Assembly: GCF_007981265.1 (NCBI RefSeq)
Contig: NZ_CP034363.1
Coordinates: forward strand, 2,976,001-3,040,000
Length of the DNA stretch: 64,000 nt
Direction: 5' to 3'
Source of the DNA: Pantoea sp. CCBC3-3-1
GTDB taxonomy: Bacteria; Pseudomonadota; Gammaproteobacteria; Enterobacterales; Enterobacteriaceae
The translations under genes and the position numbers were made by a program. Positions 35,653 to 44,471 of the stretch are shown one piece after another. The stretch's first letter is position 1; each line of letters starts with the position of its first letter. The notes below the pieces were generated by a model that did not search any database, was not told the DNA's origin, and worked only from the letters and a program-made list of their open reading frames with translations.

Positions 35653-36474
35653 ATGAAGGCATGGGCAACCCTGCTGACGCAGCCGGGCTATTTGATCGGC
35701 GTTCAGGCGCTGCAAAAGTCGCTGAAAAAAGTCGGCAGCCGCTATCCGCTGGCGGTAATGGTCACGGAAAATATTGATGCCCGCAGTCGCCAGACGCTGG
35801 AGAACGAAGGCTGTCTGGTGCGCGAAGTTCAGCCTGTCAGTCCGAACAGCAGCCTTGAGCATAATTATGCCAACGCGCGCTTTTCCGAGGTGTGGACCAA
35901 GCTGGCGGTCTGGCAGCTGACCGAATTTGAACGCATTGTCTTTCTCGATGCCGACATGTTGGTCATCCAGAATATGGATGAATTATTTACGCTGCCGCTG
36001 GCGGAGGACGAAATTGCCGCCTGCCACGCCTGCCGCTGCAATCCGAACAAAATTCCCAGCTATCCAAAAAGCTGGCGGCCAGAAAACTGTTTCTACAGCT
36101 ACTGCCGTTCGGTCGACCACACCGAACAGCTGGATGAGGTGGATAACTACCTCAACGGCGGTTTCCTGGTATTACGCCCGGACCGTGCGGTTTATGAAGA
36201 TATGCTGGAAAAGCTGGCGGAACTTAGCGATCTCTCGCGCTATCTGTTTGCAGAACAGGATTTCCTCAACGATTATTATCATCAGCGCTGGAAACCCCTG
36301 CCCTATATCTACAACGCACTGAAAACGTTACCCTTCCAGCATGCTGCTATGTGGGAAATGGGCGAAGTGAAGAACGTTCACTATATTATCGATAAGCCAT
36401 GGGAAAAGCGTCCTGAAACGGGTGACCGTTACTATCCGCTGAATAAACTGTGGTGGGATGTAATGGATGCGTAA
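35653..36474 (+). CDS. Glycosyltransferase family 8 (glycogenin/galactinol synthase-like)
   Basis: 273 residues, ATG after AGGAGAG. The DxD motif is in 'FLDADMLVIQNMDELF', the acceptor segment in 'YLNGGFLVLRPD', and 'AEQDFLNDYY' and the C-terminal 'VHYIIDKPWE' are typical of the glycogenin-like GT8 branch. It uses a nucleotide sugar, probably UDP-glucose or UDP-galactose, and Mn2+. There is no membrane segment. Operon pairing with a sugar-lactone oxidase is unusual and suggests a small soluble sugar or glycoside product. Confidence 0.88.
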   Translation: MKAWATLLTQPGYLIGVQALQKSLKKVGSRYPLAVMVTENIDARSRQTLENEGCLVREVQPVSPNSSLEHNYANARFSEVWTKLAVWQLTEFERIVFLDADMLVIQNMDELFTLPLAEDEIAACHACRCNPNKIPSYPKSWRPENCFYSYCRSVDHTEQLDEVDNYLNGGFLVLRPDRAVYEDMLEKLAELSDLSRYLFAEQDFLNDYYHQRWKPLPYIYNALKTLPFQHAAMWEMGEVKNVHYIIDKPWEKRPETGDRYYPLNKLWWDVMDA

Positions 36475-36520
36475 TTCAGCCGCGGCACGCTTTTAATCAT
36501 CAGGTGTGGCGTGTGGCGTT

Positions 36521-36544
36521 AAGGGCGAATGGATTTGCCCTTTT
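36521..36544. terminator. Bidirectional terminator between GT8 and phnH genes
   Basis: AAGGGCGAAT and ATTTGCCCTT pair with one mismatch, followed by T-rich sequence; it sits between two convergent genes. Confidence 0.7.
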
Positions 36545-36570
36545 CGACGCAGGCTCAGCGACCCGCCTGT

Positions 36571-37041
36571 TCAGCAGACCTGAACATGGGTTGTATGTGG
36601 CAGAGCCATCATCTTGTCTTCGCAGGTGAAAATCAGATCGACGTTGCCCCGCGCCTCGTCGCGCAGATAACGTAATACCCCCTCAGGCAGACGCGGTGCT
36701 ACAGCACGCTTTTCCAGCCGACCCGGGCCGCTAAGGCGTAGCGTCAGCCCCCCGTTCAGCGCAGTAACCTCAACAATCACCGTAGCCGCTTTTCCTGATT
36801 CCTTTTGATGAGGTCGCAGGCTGTCTGACAGCGAATTGACCAGAGATAACGGATTAACATAAAGCGGCGTATCGCGATCCACTAGCGTCATCTGCACGGC
36901 GAGAGCGGCTGGAGATGCCTCTCCCCCTGACGAACGTGGCAGAGAAACCACCACGCCCGGTTCGCTCATTGCTTTCTGGATCAGGCGGAAAGCCCGCTGT
37001 GAGTCAGCAACCGGATGCGTAAAGCTGGCCAGTAAAGTCAT
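36571..37041 (-). CDS. phnH: PhnH-like protein (C-P lyase subunit), orphan and internally shortened
   Basis: 156 residues. The N-terminus 'DSQRAFRLIQKAMSEPGVVV' and the C-terminus 'LRLSGPGRLEKRAVAPRLPE' and 'LIFTCEDKMMALPHTTHVQV' match E. coli PhnH (194 residues) closely. About 35-40 residues are missing in frame between 'SDSLRPHQK' and 'ATVIVEV'. PhnH is a PLP-fold-like structural subunit of the C-P lyase core complex; none of phnG, I, J, K or L is present here. It may be a relic, or a protein with a new role. Confidence 0.82.
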   Translation of the reverse strand: MTLLASFTHPVADSQRAFRLIQKAMSEPGVVVSLPRSSGGEASPAALAVQMTLVDRDTPLYVNPLSLVNSLSDSLRPHQKESGKAATVIVEVTALNGGLTLRLSGPGRLEKRAVAPRLPEGVLRYLRDEARGNVDLIFTCEDKMMALPHTTHVQVC

Positions 37042-37132
37042 CGTTTTATCTCTTATCAGGTCGTTTGATTAACGATCAGCATGCAGAGCGAATATGACAA
37101 GCAGGTGACTTCAGGATGGCTATAAGATGAAT

Positions 37133-37570
37133 TCACGATAAAAACAGCTTTCGTTCACGCTCGCGGCGAGGCAGCAGAATACTGGTCGCGCTGCCCGCGC
37201 GTTTCCACATCAGAAAAGCATCAGCCGCTCCCTGATAATCGCCTTCGTTCAGTTTTCGCCTTACGGTGGAGCCGGAAAAAGCGCCGGTGCCAATATTAAA
37301 AATCAGGCTGCACAAGGCATCGTACTGATTTTGCGTTAACGCCATTGTCACCTGTCGCTTAATGGCCCGTTCGACCACATCAAGATCGAGTAGCAGCAGC
37401 TCGGTTGATTTTTCCGCATCGATTTTCATTCCAACACTGACCGCGACGCCATCTACGGTACCGGTATGGCCTACGCCAATCGTAGGAATGCCGACCACAT
37501 CAAGATAGCCCGTTAATCTTTCGCCCTCTTCTGCTTTCAGAAAGCGAATCCCTTTATCACTAATGTTCAT
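37133..37570 (-). CDS. Phage-type lysozyme/endolysin (GH24)
   Basis: 145 residues from ATG at 37570. The catalytic triad pattern E-x8-D-x5-T is complete: Glu15, Asp24 and Thr30 in the segment 'EEGERLTGYLD' and 'VVGIPTIGVGHT'. 'ALTQNQYDALCSLIFNIGTG' and 'RRERERKLF' complete the GH24 fold. The enzyme cleaves the glycan strands of peptidoglycan. There is no signal peptide, so it would need a holin or another route to reach the wall. It lies just downstream of the signal-less chitinase gene, on the same strand, and no other phage lysis gene is seen nearby. Confidence 0.9.
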   Translation of the reverse strand: MNISDKGIRFLKAEEGERLTGYLDVVGIPTIGVGHTGTVDGVAVSVGMKIDAEKSTELLLLDLDVVERAIKRQVTMALTQNQYDALCSLIFNIGTGAFSGSTVRRKLNEGDYQGAADAFLMWKRAGSATSILLPRRERERKLFLS

Positions 37571-37641
37571 GATATTTCCCAACGTTGTTGCCCTCTCTTT
37601 TCCATGGACACTAACAACATCATTAATCTGATTTAAAATAA

Positions 37642-37665
37642 AAAGGCCAGATCCCCCTGGCCTTT
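37642..37665 (-). terminator. Terminator of the chitinase gene
   Basis: AAAGGCCAG (37642-37650) and CTGGCCTTT (37657-37665) form a perfect 9-bp stem with a 6-base loop; on the minus strand it is followed by a run of T. It ends chitinase transcription before the lysozyme gene, though read-through is possible. Confidence 0.9.
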
Positions 37666-37690
37666 ACGCTATGCCTGTCTACTGATGACG

Positions 37691-40240
37691 TTAAATCACT
37701 TCACGCCACAAAGAATCTTCCAGGCCAGGTGCCCAGTCCGGTGAGTAAGAAATATGGGTCACTAAAGCCACCCAGTTTCTGCCCAGGTTACGTACAATCT
37801 GCCCCACCTGATAAGAACCACCCAGCACCCATTGTGGGTAATCGCTGTCGGCGTCATCGCCGCTGTCATTGCTGGCTGCGGTGGTGATGCTCAGCACATT
37901 ACTCGGTACAGAAAGCTGACCTGCGGCGTTCTCTGCTGCCACGAAGTAACGGTAGGTGGTTGCTTCCTGTAAACCAGCATCGGTGTAGCTCAGCTGAGAA
38001 GCCAGCACACGTGCCACTTCATTGCCATCGCGGTAGATGATATAGCTGCTAACTGAACCGGTAGACGAGCCCCACATCAGCGCAACACTGTTAGTGGTAA
38101 CTGACATGCTGTGTAACTGCACCGGTGCAGTAGGTGGTGTACCTGGCAGGATCACCGCACTGGTACGGGCTGAAACAATCTGGCTACGCGCAGACTCTTG
38201 ACCGGCCGCGTTCACCGCGCTGACGGAATAGCTGTAAGCCGTATCTTCCTGCAGGCCGTTGTCGGTAAAGCTCAGCTGAGAACCCGTAAACACCGGGTTG
38301 CCATTACGGTACAGACGATAGGTCACGCCAGCGGTAACGGAGGCATTCCACGCCATAGTGATGCTGTTGGTGGTCGTAGCGCTTGCACGCAGGCCGGCAG
38401 GTACAACCGGGTCGTTATTGTCTGGCGTAACGCTACCGGCGAAATCCAAATCGATAACCTGGTAGAAAGCATTCCCTGTATCGGCAACTTCCCATACGGC
38501 CAGCAGAACGTGATAACCGTTACGCTGTGGCAAAGGCACATCGTGCGTGGTCGGGCCGGTTGGGCGCAGCACGCTACTGTGGCTCCAGAAAGGCTGTTCA
38601 GTGAACTCAACCTTAAAGAACGGCTCTGATTCAAACTGCGCACGGCTCAGCGGCAGGTTTGGATTCCAGTCTTCACGGGTAATAAAGTAGTTATAACGAC
38701 GCGTGGTATGTGCCGCCGTGTAAGTCCAGGTAAACTTCATCACCTCGGATGACGCAACGGTATGTTTTTTCCAGTGTGTACCTGGCTCATCCAGGAACAG
38801 ACCATCGCCCTGGTTTGCGCTGGCAATTTTGCCATCCGGCGGCGGCAGAGCATTGGTAGAATCCGTTGGCGCTACGATGTCGAACAGGCCGCGGTCAAGG
38901 GCAGGGAAAAATTTACCGGCTTCACGCTGGTTTAGCTGGCCCGCATTAAGACGGCCTTCCTGCCAGGCGAAATAGGCACGTGATGCAGGGGTGGCGATAT
39001 GACCATGGCGTAAAGCCGGTTTTACTTGCGCACCAGATGAATCTGACATTGTTTTAAATCCTGTGGTCATTTTGGATGTATTCAGTACCTGCCATAGCGA
39101 AGTGGCTAACGCCGGTGTCCAGTAAATATTTGAGGTGTGCTGCATTACGCAAATGTAATTCTGAGAGAGCCAGCTCACTTTCGCGCCGTCGTTATAACGC
39201 ACACCGGCCTGCCATTCGGCATAGCCTGGCGTTGGCTCAGGCGTTGGTTCTGGAGTCGGTTCCGGTGCTGGCTCAGGGGTCGGCTGTGGTTCTGGTACAA
39301 CGCCATCACCCGCCAGATAGCCATAACGACGAATAAATTCCCAGTCGTAGGCGTTGCCTTCAACGCTGGTGCCTGCATCCCAGTTAACAGACCAGGTCAT
39401 CAGGCCCGCGATGGGCAGCCCCGCCGCTTCAAGACGCGCCAGCGCTTTATAGACAGCCTCAGGATCAACGACGTAGCCAGTGGCAGCAGCATCGTTATTG
39501 GTTGGCAGGCCGATAATAAATTTATCGTGCGGGATCTTCAGGAAATTACGGGTACCGGTGACTAAACTCTCAGTCAGGTAAAAAAGAAAATCTTCTTTCA
39601 TCGCATCATTACTCTGCGATACCCAGCTGGAGATTTCATCAACCCATACACCATCGCCGCCCTGATTGTAGAACTGCGGAGCGATGTAATCGTAATAGCC
39701 TTCGAGGCCGTTGATATAAGGGCTGTAATGACCGCTCTGGCTCAGATAAGGGAATTCTGGCGCCATACTGATGATGAAGTTTTTATTCTGCAGACGATAA
39801 TGGTCTTTAACCATTTTCAGCGCGGCAGGGATCACGGTCTGGTTATCAGCTGCGGTAATAGCCGCCTGCTCCAGATCGATATCCAGGCCATCGAAACCAA
39901 ACTTATCCGACAGCGTAATAATACGTGCGGCAAGCGCCTGTTCATCACCCGCGTGCAGTTCAATGTGTGCATCAGCGCCGCCCAGTGAAATCAGGACTTT
40001 ACGACCCTGAGCATGGACCATATCGACCTGCTGACGAAACTCGGCATCGCTACCTTTGTAAGGTTTGAAATCAGGAATACGATCGTTGAGATCCAGCACT
40101 TTCATAAAGGCTACAGCGATAACGTTATACTGTACTGGAATGTCGGACAGTGCCATTTCCAAAAAACGGCCGCCTTTATACCCCTGGCCATTTTCTGCTG
40201 GCCAGTTGTGCCAGAAACCCATTACAATTTTATTTGTCAT
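37691..40240 (-). CDS. Multidomain chitinase: GH18 (ChiC-like), CBM5/12, AA10 LPMO, two Fn3, CBM5/12
   Basis: 849 residues from ATG at 40240; a GTG 66 bases upstream would add a hydrophobic leader, but the ChiC-like start is near 'MTNKIVMGFWHNW'. Order: GH18 domain (about 1-310) with 'DGLDIDLE' (117-124, Glu124 catalytic), a Pro/Glu/Thr linker (316-338), CBM5/12 (about 339-388), an AA10 lytic polysaccharide monooxygenase domain (about 412-600) with 'HGHIATPASRAYF' and 'NAFYQVIDLDF', Fn3 domains (about 611-695 and 703-793), and a C-terminal CBM5/12. The GH18 part is very close to Serratia ChiC, which lacks a classical signal peptide. The LPMO copper-brace residue His412 is internal rather than N-terminal. 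Confidence 0.9.
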   Translation of the reverse strand: MTNKIVMGFWHNWPAENGQGYKGGRFLEMALSDIPVQYNVIAVAFMKVLDLNDRIPDFKPYKGSDAEFRQQVDMVHAQGRKVLISLGGADAHIELHAGDEQALAARIITLSDKFGFDGLDIDLEQAAITAADNQTVIPAALKMVKDHYRLQNKNFIISMAPEFPYLSQSGHYSPYINGLEGYYDYIAPQFYNQGGDGVWVDEISSWVSQSNDAMKEDFLFYLTESLVTGTRNFLKIPHDKFIIGLPTNNDAAATGYVVDPEAVYKALARLEAAGLPIAGLMTWSVNWDAGTSVEGNAYDWEFIRRYGYLAGDGVVPEPQPTPEPAPEPTPEPTPEPTPGYAEWQAGVRYNDGAKVSWLSQNYICVMQHTSNIYWTPALATSLWQVLNTSKMTTGFKTMSDSSGAQVKPALRHGHIATPASRAYFAWQEGRLNAGQLNQREAGKFFPALDRGLFDIVAPTDSTNALPPPDGKIASANQGDGLFLDEPGTHWKKHTVASSEVMKFTWTYTAAHTTRRYNYFITREDWNPNLPLSRAQFESEPFFKVEFTEQPFWSHSSVLRPTGPTTHDVPLPQRNGYHVLLAVWEVADTGNAFYQVIDLDFAGSVTPDNNDPVVPAGLRASATTTNSITMAWNASVTAGVTYRLYRNGNPVFTGSQLSFTDNGLQEDTAYSYSVSAVNAAGQESARSQIVSARTSAVILPGTPPTAPVQLHSMSVTTNSVALMWGSSTGSVSSYIIYRDGNEVARVLASQLSYTDAGLQEATTYRYFVAAENAAGQLSVPSNVLSITTAASNDSGDDADSDYPQWVLGGSYQVGQIVRNLGRNWVALVTHISYSPDWAPGLEDSLWREVI

Positions 40241-40626
40241 TATTTCTATTCCACTTATCAATAATAAAGTCATTGTGAATGCAATGACGGAGAGAACAAT
40301 CTGCACAACGATTGCTTGACGACAGGTATTTTATTTGAAGTGGCTAAAGACTCAATCGCAATAATTAAGCGACACCGCTACAAATTAACAATCATATGAA
40401 ATAAATGAGTTTATTTCCTGGGGTAAAATACTTATTAAAACCGTTTAATTGCCATTTATTTAAGCTTTTGTTTTTATTGCTATAATAATTTATTCTGGCC
40501 TCATAACGACCTCTTTAAATTACACTCCTCCACGAATAAACTTCCATATTGCCATTTACCCAACGGGCAAAGATCAAACGTTTTAAGCCGTAGTTAAATA
40601 ACGCTGACAACGCACTAAAGCCCAAA
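40241..40626. promoter_or_regulatory. AT-rich leader and promoter region of the chitinase gene
   Basis: About 385 bases, strongly AT-rich, with no gene of its own. It lies between the chitinase start and the terminator of the tailspike-like gene and must contain the chitinase promoter. I cannot pick out reliable -35/-10 boxes or a CRP site by eye. Confidence 0.5.
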
Positions 40627-40654
40627 AAAAGCCGACCTGTCGGGGCCGGCTTTT
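40627..40654 (-). terminator. Terminator of the tailspike-like gene
   Basis: AAAAGCCG...CGGCTTTT with an inner ACC/GGG pairing forms a GC-rich hairpin; on the minus strand it ends in a run of seven T. It lies 22 bases after the stop codon. Confidence 0.88.
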
Positions 40655-40675
40655 ATTAAAAATGAGCGTTATGGT

Positions 40676-42580
40676 TTAATTGATCGGTCTTAACTCAATC
40701 CCGTAAGCACGCCCGTTTACCATTACGCGCAGGCACTCTGTGGCGTTTCCTACGGCCGTCGTATTGACGACCCGGCTACGCATTAACAAATCGTTGTTAT
40801 GGTTATAGCCGAAGCCGACATTTTCATTACCGGACCAGTGCTGTTTAAACGCAGTATCTGCCTCTGCATCCAGTGCAGCCGCTTCTGTCGTGGACAGCAT
40901 GGTATAGGATTTATCGAAGCGGAAATGCACGCCACGAGCAAAACGGTCAAAACAGTTGGTGGTAATCAACGCTATAGAAAAGCCGGTAAACTTGGCGATC
41001 TTAACGTAAATACTGGCTTTGCTGCTGCCCAGGTTTTTAACAATGACTCGTGTTACCGGGCAAGAGCCTTCACCGGCCCACGAAGTAATAAATTGCCCAT
41101 TAACATTCTGAATCGAAATTTTCGCTTCGCCTTCCGGTGTACGGGTAGAGTAATCATTTTGGGTCTGGGGCATGGCCGCAAACTGAGAAGACCCAATAAT
41201 GCGCATCTGTAGCTGAGTCGTCCATTCCGGCGCTTCGATATCGCCAACTTTAAACCAGGTTTCAGCATCACGGCGGTTATCCATCCGATCTGGCGAGGTG
41301 ATGTACTGATAGTTTAGCGAACCCTCGAGTTTCAGCCCGTGGTTCTCAATCCAGGTCTGGCCACTTTCATAGGCTGACAGCCAGCGATCGCCGGTTTCTG
41401 AAAGATCCATACCCGCCCCATCATGCACATTGAGCATGGTAGAGATGATGCGTGTATGGTGGCATTTCAGCGGATTGGTATTGTCCTCAAGGTTCAACGC
41501 CTGAATGGACCACTGTCCGTTAGAAATGTTACCAGGGAACTCCGTATGCTCGATCCAGCCGTTGTTAATAATGCACTGTGTCGCACGCTGGAGATCGATC
41601 ATCTCTGATTTAGTGCCGTACTGGATATTAAAATTAGTCAGTTCAATCGCGGTAAGATGATCCCATGAACCGGCTGCACGGTCCGACCATCGGCCATAAA
41701 TTACCGTCCCGGCACAGCGACTGGCGTACCACTGGTCAATCTTACAGTCCAGGGTATCCAGCAGATCCAGCCCGCGGCCCCCCAGATTATTAAACTGCAT
41801 GCCGGTCACGCGGAGATACTGACCACCCTGAATGATGTTTTTAAAGAAGCCTTTCGTTTTCGTATTATCCTGGCCTTCAACACCAATACCGTGGATTGAA
41901 CACCACCGCGCGTTGACGGTGAACATATACTCGCCGTCTTTCTGATCGGAGAAGAGCTTGGTAGCAGGGAAGTAGCCAAAGTTAACGTGGCTGCCGGTCA
42001 GGCGGAAACGGCTGGCCTCGGTGGCAGAAATATCGAATTTAGAAATGAAAAAGTGCCCCGCCGGGAAATGAATACCGATATTTTCGTGTGGGCGAGTATT
42101 GGTTTTTCTGTCCAGCTTACGTGACCAGTTCCACATGCGGGTGACGGCTTCAAGGCAATCCGTTTTTCCATCGGGAATCGCACCAAAATCAACAACGCTC
42201 AGTACTGAAGGATGCGCCACATAACGGACCCATCTTGCCCCCCTGGCAGTCACGATGGTCACGCCAAAATCTTCAACGTTAACTTTGTCGTTTAAGTCAT
42301 AGGTAAAGATCCCGCCGCCGTATCCTGTTCCTTTATCATAAGAGAGGACGACCGCTATTTCACCATGCGTATTGGGTTCAAGAGAACGTAATTCGCTGAC
42401 AGACTGGAGCGTAACAAAGTCTTTCGGTTCACTTATTTTAGACTGAAGCTCAATAGCTATTTTTTCAAAGTCAATACTTTTGCCGTCTTTATCAATTACG
42501 TTTAATTTGGCGGCCGTTTCATTTAGGTTACTTAGCGCAGTTGTTAACTTATTAGCGCTATTGTCATTTACATTGCTCAT
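40676..42580 (-). CDS. Tailspike-like polysaccharide depolymerase (right-handed beta-helix)
   Basis: 634 residues. After a polar N-terminal coil, residues about 55-120 form the short domain seen at the start of phage exopolysaccharide depolymerases ('HGEIAVVLSYDKGTGYGGGI' then 'VTARGARWVRYV'). It is followed by the Pectate_lyase_3-type entry 'SVVDFGAIPDGKTDCLEA' and a beta-helix region. No signal peptide. It resembles tailspikes that cleave colanic-acid- or amylovoran-like capsules and also the AmsF-type processing enzymes of Erwinia. No head or tail genes surround it, so it is a captured single gene. ATG follows AGAGG. Confidence 0.8.
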   Translation of the reverse strand: MSNVNDNSANKLTTALSNLNETAAKLNVIDKDGKSIDFEKIAIELQSKISEPKDFVTLQSVSELRSLEPNTHGEIAVVLSYDKGTGYGGGIFTYDLNDKVNVEDFGVTIVTARGARWVRYVAHPSVLSVVDFGAIPDGKTDCLEAVTRMWNWSRKLDRKTNTRPHENIGIHFPAGHFFISKFDISATEASRFRLTGSHVNFGYFPATKLFSDQKDGEYMFTVNARWCSIHGIGVEGQDNTKTKGFFKNIIQGGQYLRVTGMQFNNLGGRGLDLLDTLDCKIDQWYASRCAGTVIYGRWSDRAAGSWDHLTAIELTNFNIQYGTKSEMIDLQRATQCIINNGWIEHTEFPGNISNGQWSIQALNLEDNTNPLKCHHTRIISTMLNVHDGAGMDLSETGDRWLSAYESGQTWIENHGLKLEGSLNYQYITSPDRMDNRRDAETWFKVGDIEAPEWTTQLQMRIIGSSQFAAMPQTQNDYSTRTPEGEAKISIQNVNGQFITSWAGEGSCPVTRVIVKNLGSSKASIYVKIAKFTGFSIALITTNCFDRFARGVHFRFDKSYTMLSTTEAAALDAEADTAFKQHWSGNENVGFGYNHNNDLLMRSRVVNTTAVGNATECLRVMVNGRAYGIELRPIN

Positions 42581-42913
42581 TTAAAGCCTCTTTATTAAAA
42601 GATATTTGCGTTTTGGTGTTGAAATTTAATGAATTGAAAACTTGATATTAAAAATTATAGTTTTTTCCGTCAGAAATAGCGCATAAAGCGATATATTTTG
42701 CTGAATATTGAAGGTTGTGGAGAATAATAAGCAAATGGTAAATGGGCAATTTCAAAAATTAACCACAGGAAGTAAAAAATAGCATCTACATGAATAACCT
42801 CAGTAAAACAGTATTATTGCCCCGATCCCCCCCTCACCGTAACAATGATAAGTATGCTATATTTTTCATTAATTTACGTAGCATTAACATCTAAGTCACC
42901 ACCGGGGGGTTGT
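42581..42913. promoter_or_regulatory. Divergent promoter region, tailspike-like gene and lysR-type gene
   Basis: 333 AT-rich bases between two divergent starts. A LysR-regulated divergent promoter is the expected arrangement. No clear T-N11-A box could be chosen from several weak candidates. Confidence 0.45.
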
Positions 42914-43792
42914 ATGTTCTTATCAACAAATCTTAAGTGTTTCATTGTATTAGCCAGAGAAAAGTCACTGAAAAAAGCCTCAGAATTCCTTTTTGTTACC
43001 TCATCACCCATATCAAGAAGAATTAAAATACTGGAAGATGAGTTAGGTTTTAAATTGTTTTCCAGAAACGACCATGATTTCACGCTCACCAAAAAAGGAC
43101 TCGAACTTTATGAAAAAATCATGCCCTACTATAATAAAATGACAGAGCTGGAAGATTTTTTCTCCCAGAAAAAAACTAACGTTAATATTAAACGCAATCT
43201 GATGATTGGTGTGGAAAACCTCAATCCATTTTTGTTTAATTTATTGGTTAAAACCAAAAAGAAAACGGAAAGCGTCTCCTACTGTGCATGCGATATAAAA
43301 AACTCCATGGAAGCTTTGCTGGCAGGCGAAATTCACGGAATTATTTCGCATCGACAAATAGCAGAAAACGGTATTGTCTCTATGGATTTTTTTAGTGAAC
43401 CAGCCTGTTATCTTTTCTCGAACAAATATCCCGACTTTCAGATTAGTGATAACAAAAACATCCCGATTATTATTCCCAACAATGGTTTTTATGACTCTTA
43501 CATAAAAAATGCGCACACCCGGATCCTGACACTCAGCCCGACTGCGCAAGTTATTATTGTTGATGATATTTCTGACTATTTGTCTCTTATCAGTAGCGGG
43601 GAGGCTGTTGGCCTGATCAGCCAGTCCATGGTTTCGTTTTATAAAAGTAAAATAGACAATTTCAATGAAATCAATTACAGGACAGAATCGATCTTTCCTG
43701 AGCTCAAAACCTACATTTATTATCTTAAAGAGAGAGAAAACTCGGTTAAATTAGCGATCGTCAGTAGCAGCGAGAGTCGCATCGCTTCCTGA
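42914..43792 (+). CDS. LysR-family transcriptional regulator
   Basis: 292 residues from ATG at 42914, which follows a GGGGGG ribosome site. The helix-turn-helix is 'KSLKKASEFLFVTSSPISRR' and 'IKILEDELGFKLFSRNDHDF'. The gene is AT-rich and lysine/asparagine-rich compared with its neighbours, suggesting later acquisition. It is divergent from the tailspike-like gene and two genes from the chitinase, an arrangement like LysR regulators (ChiR) of chitinase systems in Serratia; control of this locus is inferred. Confidence 0.88.
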   Translation: MFLSTNLKCFIVLAREKSLKKASEFLFVTSSPISRRIKILEDELGFKLFSRNDHDFTLTKKGLELYEKIMPYYNKMTELEDFFSQKKTNVNIKRNLMIGVENLNPFLFNLLVKTKKKTESVSYCACDIKNSMEALLAGEIHGIISHRQIAENGIVSMDFFSEPACYLFSNKYPDFQISDNKNIPIIIPNNGFYDSYIKNAHTRILTLSPTAQVIIVDDISDYLSLISSGEAVGLISQSMVSFYKSKIDNFNEINYRTESIFPELKTYIYYLKERENSVKLAIVSSSESRIAS

Positions 43793-43964
43793 AACCACAG
43801 CTGCACTGTCGTTGGTTTAATCATTCAGCAGTACGCTCTCTCCCGCCGGGTTCAGGAAGCACTGAATAACGGGTTTATAGTGGGGAAAAGTGACAGGTAT
43901 TCTGAGCTGGCCAAAGGATGGCCTACCCGACCTCTCAGTCAGGCAAGGCGCATGAGTCAGTAAA

Positions 43965-44471
43965 TCAGAATTCAACCTGGGTATGACGGGAAATCAACGA
44001 GCGCAGCGGCACGCTGCTTTTAATAATCGGTGATTTAATAACGATATAGCTGAAGTATTTATCAATACCAATTTTTGCATCCAGCAATGCCTCAATCACT
44101 TCCTGATAATGCTCAATACTGCGGGTAATAAAACGCAACAGATAGTCGTAGCCCCCGGTAATCAAATGACATTCCATCAATTCGTCAACCTCACGTATCG
44201 CTGCTTCAAAACGCATAAAGTCTTCACGTCGATGACCGCTTAGCGTTACTTCAGTAAAAACTGAGACCGAATCGGTGATTTTAGGAAGATTGATATGCGC
44301 CTCATAGCCGGTGATAAACCCTGCGCTTTCAAGGCGTTTAACCCGCTGCAGGCAAGGGCTGGGGGAGAGTCCAACGGCATCGGCAAGGTTCACGTTACTG
44401 ATGCGGCCATCTTTTTGCAGCTGCACCAGGATGTTGATGTCGATGCGGTCCAGTTTCATTAAGCCGTTCAT
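43965..44471 (-). CDS. Lrp/AsnC-family transcriptional regulator
   Basis: 168 residues from ATG at 44471, preceded by GAGGGG; longer frames lack support. N-terminal helix-turn-helix 'KDGRISNVNLADAVGLSPSP' and 'CLQRVKRLESAGFITGYEA', then the RAM ligand domain with 'ECHLITGGYDYLLRF'. Very like Lrp itself in layout. It lies at the 3' end of a long catabolic locus and is a likely regulator of it, sensing an amino acid or amine. Confidence 0.92.
   Translation of the reverse strand: MNGLMKLDRIDINILVQLQKDGRISNVNLADAVGLSPSPCLQRVKRLESAGFITGYEAHINLPKITDSVSVFTEVTLSGHRREDFMRFEAAIREVDELMECHLITGGYDYLLRFITRSIEHYQEVIEALLDAKIGIDKYFSYIVIKSPIIKSSVPLRSLISRHTQVEF

Noticed and set aside
40241..40306. N-terminal hydrophobic leader of the chitinase starting at a GTG
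   Set aside because: The GTG has no good ribosome site, and Serratia ChiC-type relatives start near the internal ATG at 40240 without a signal peptide. It is kept only as an alternative.
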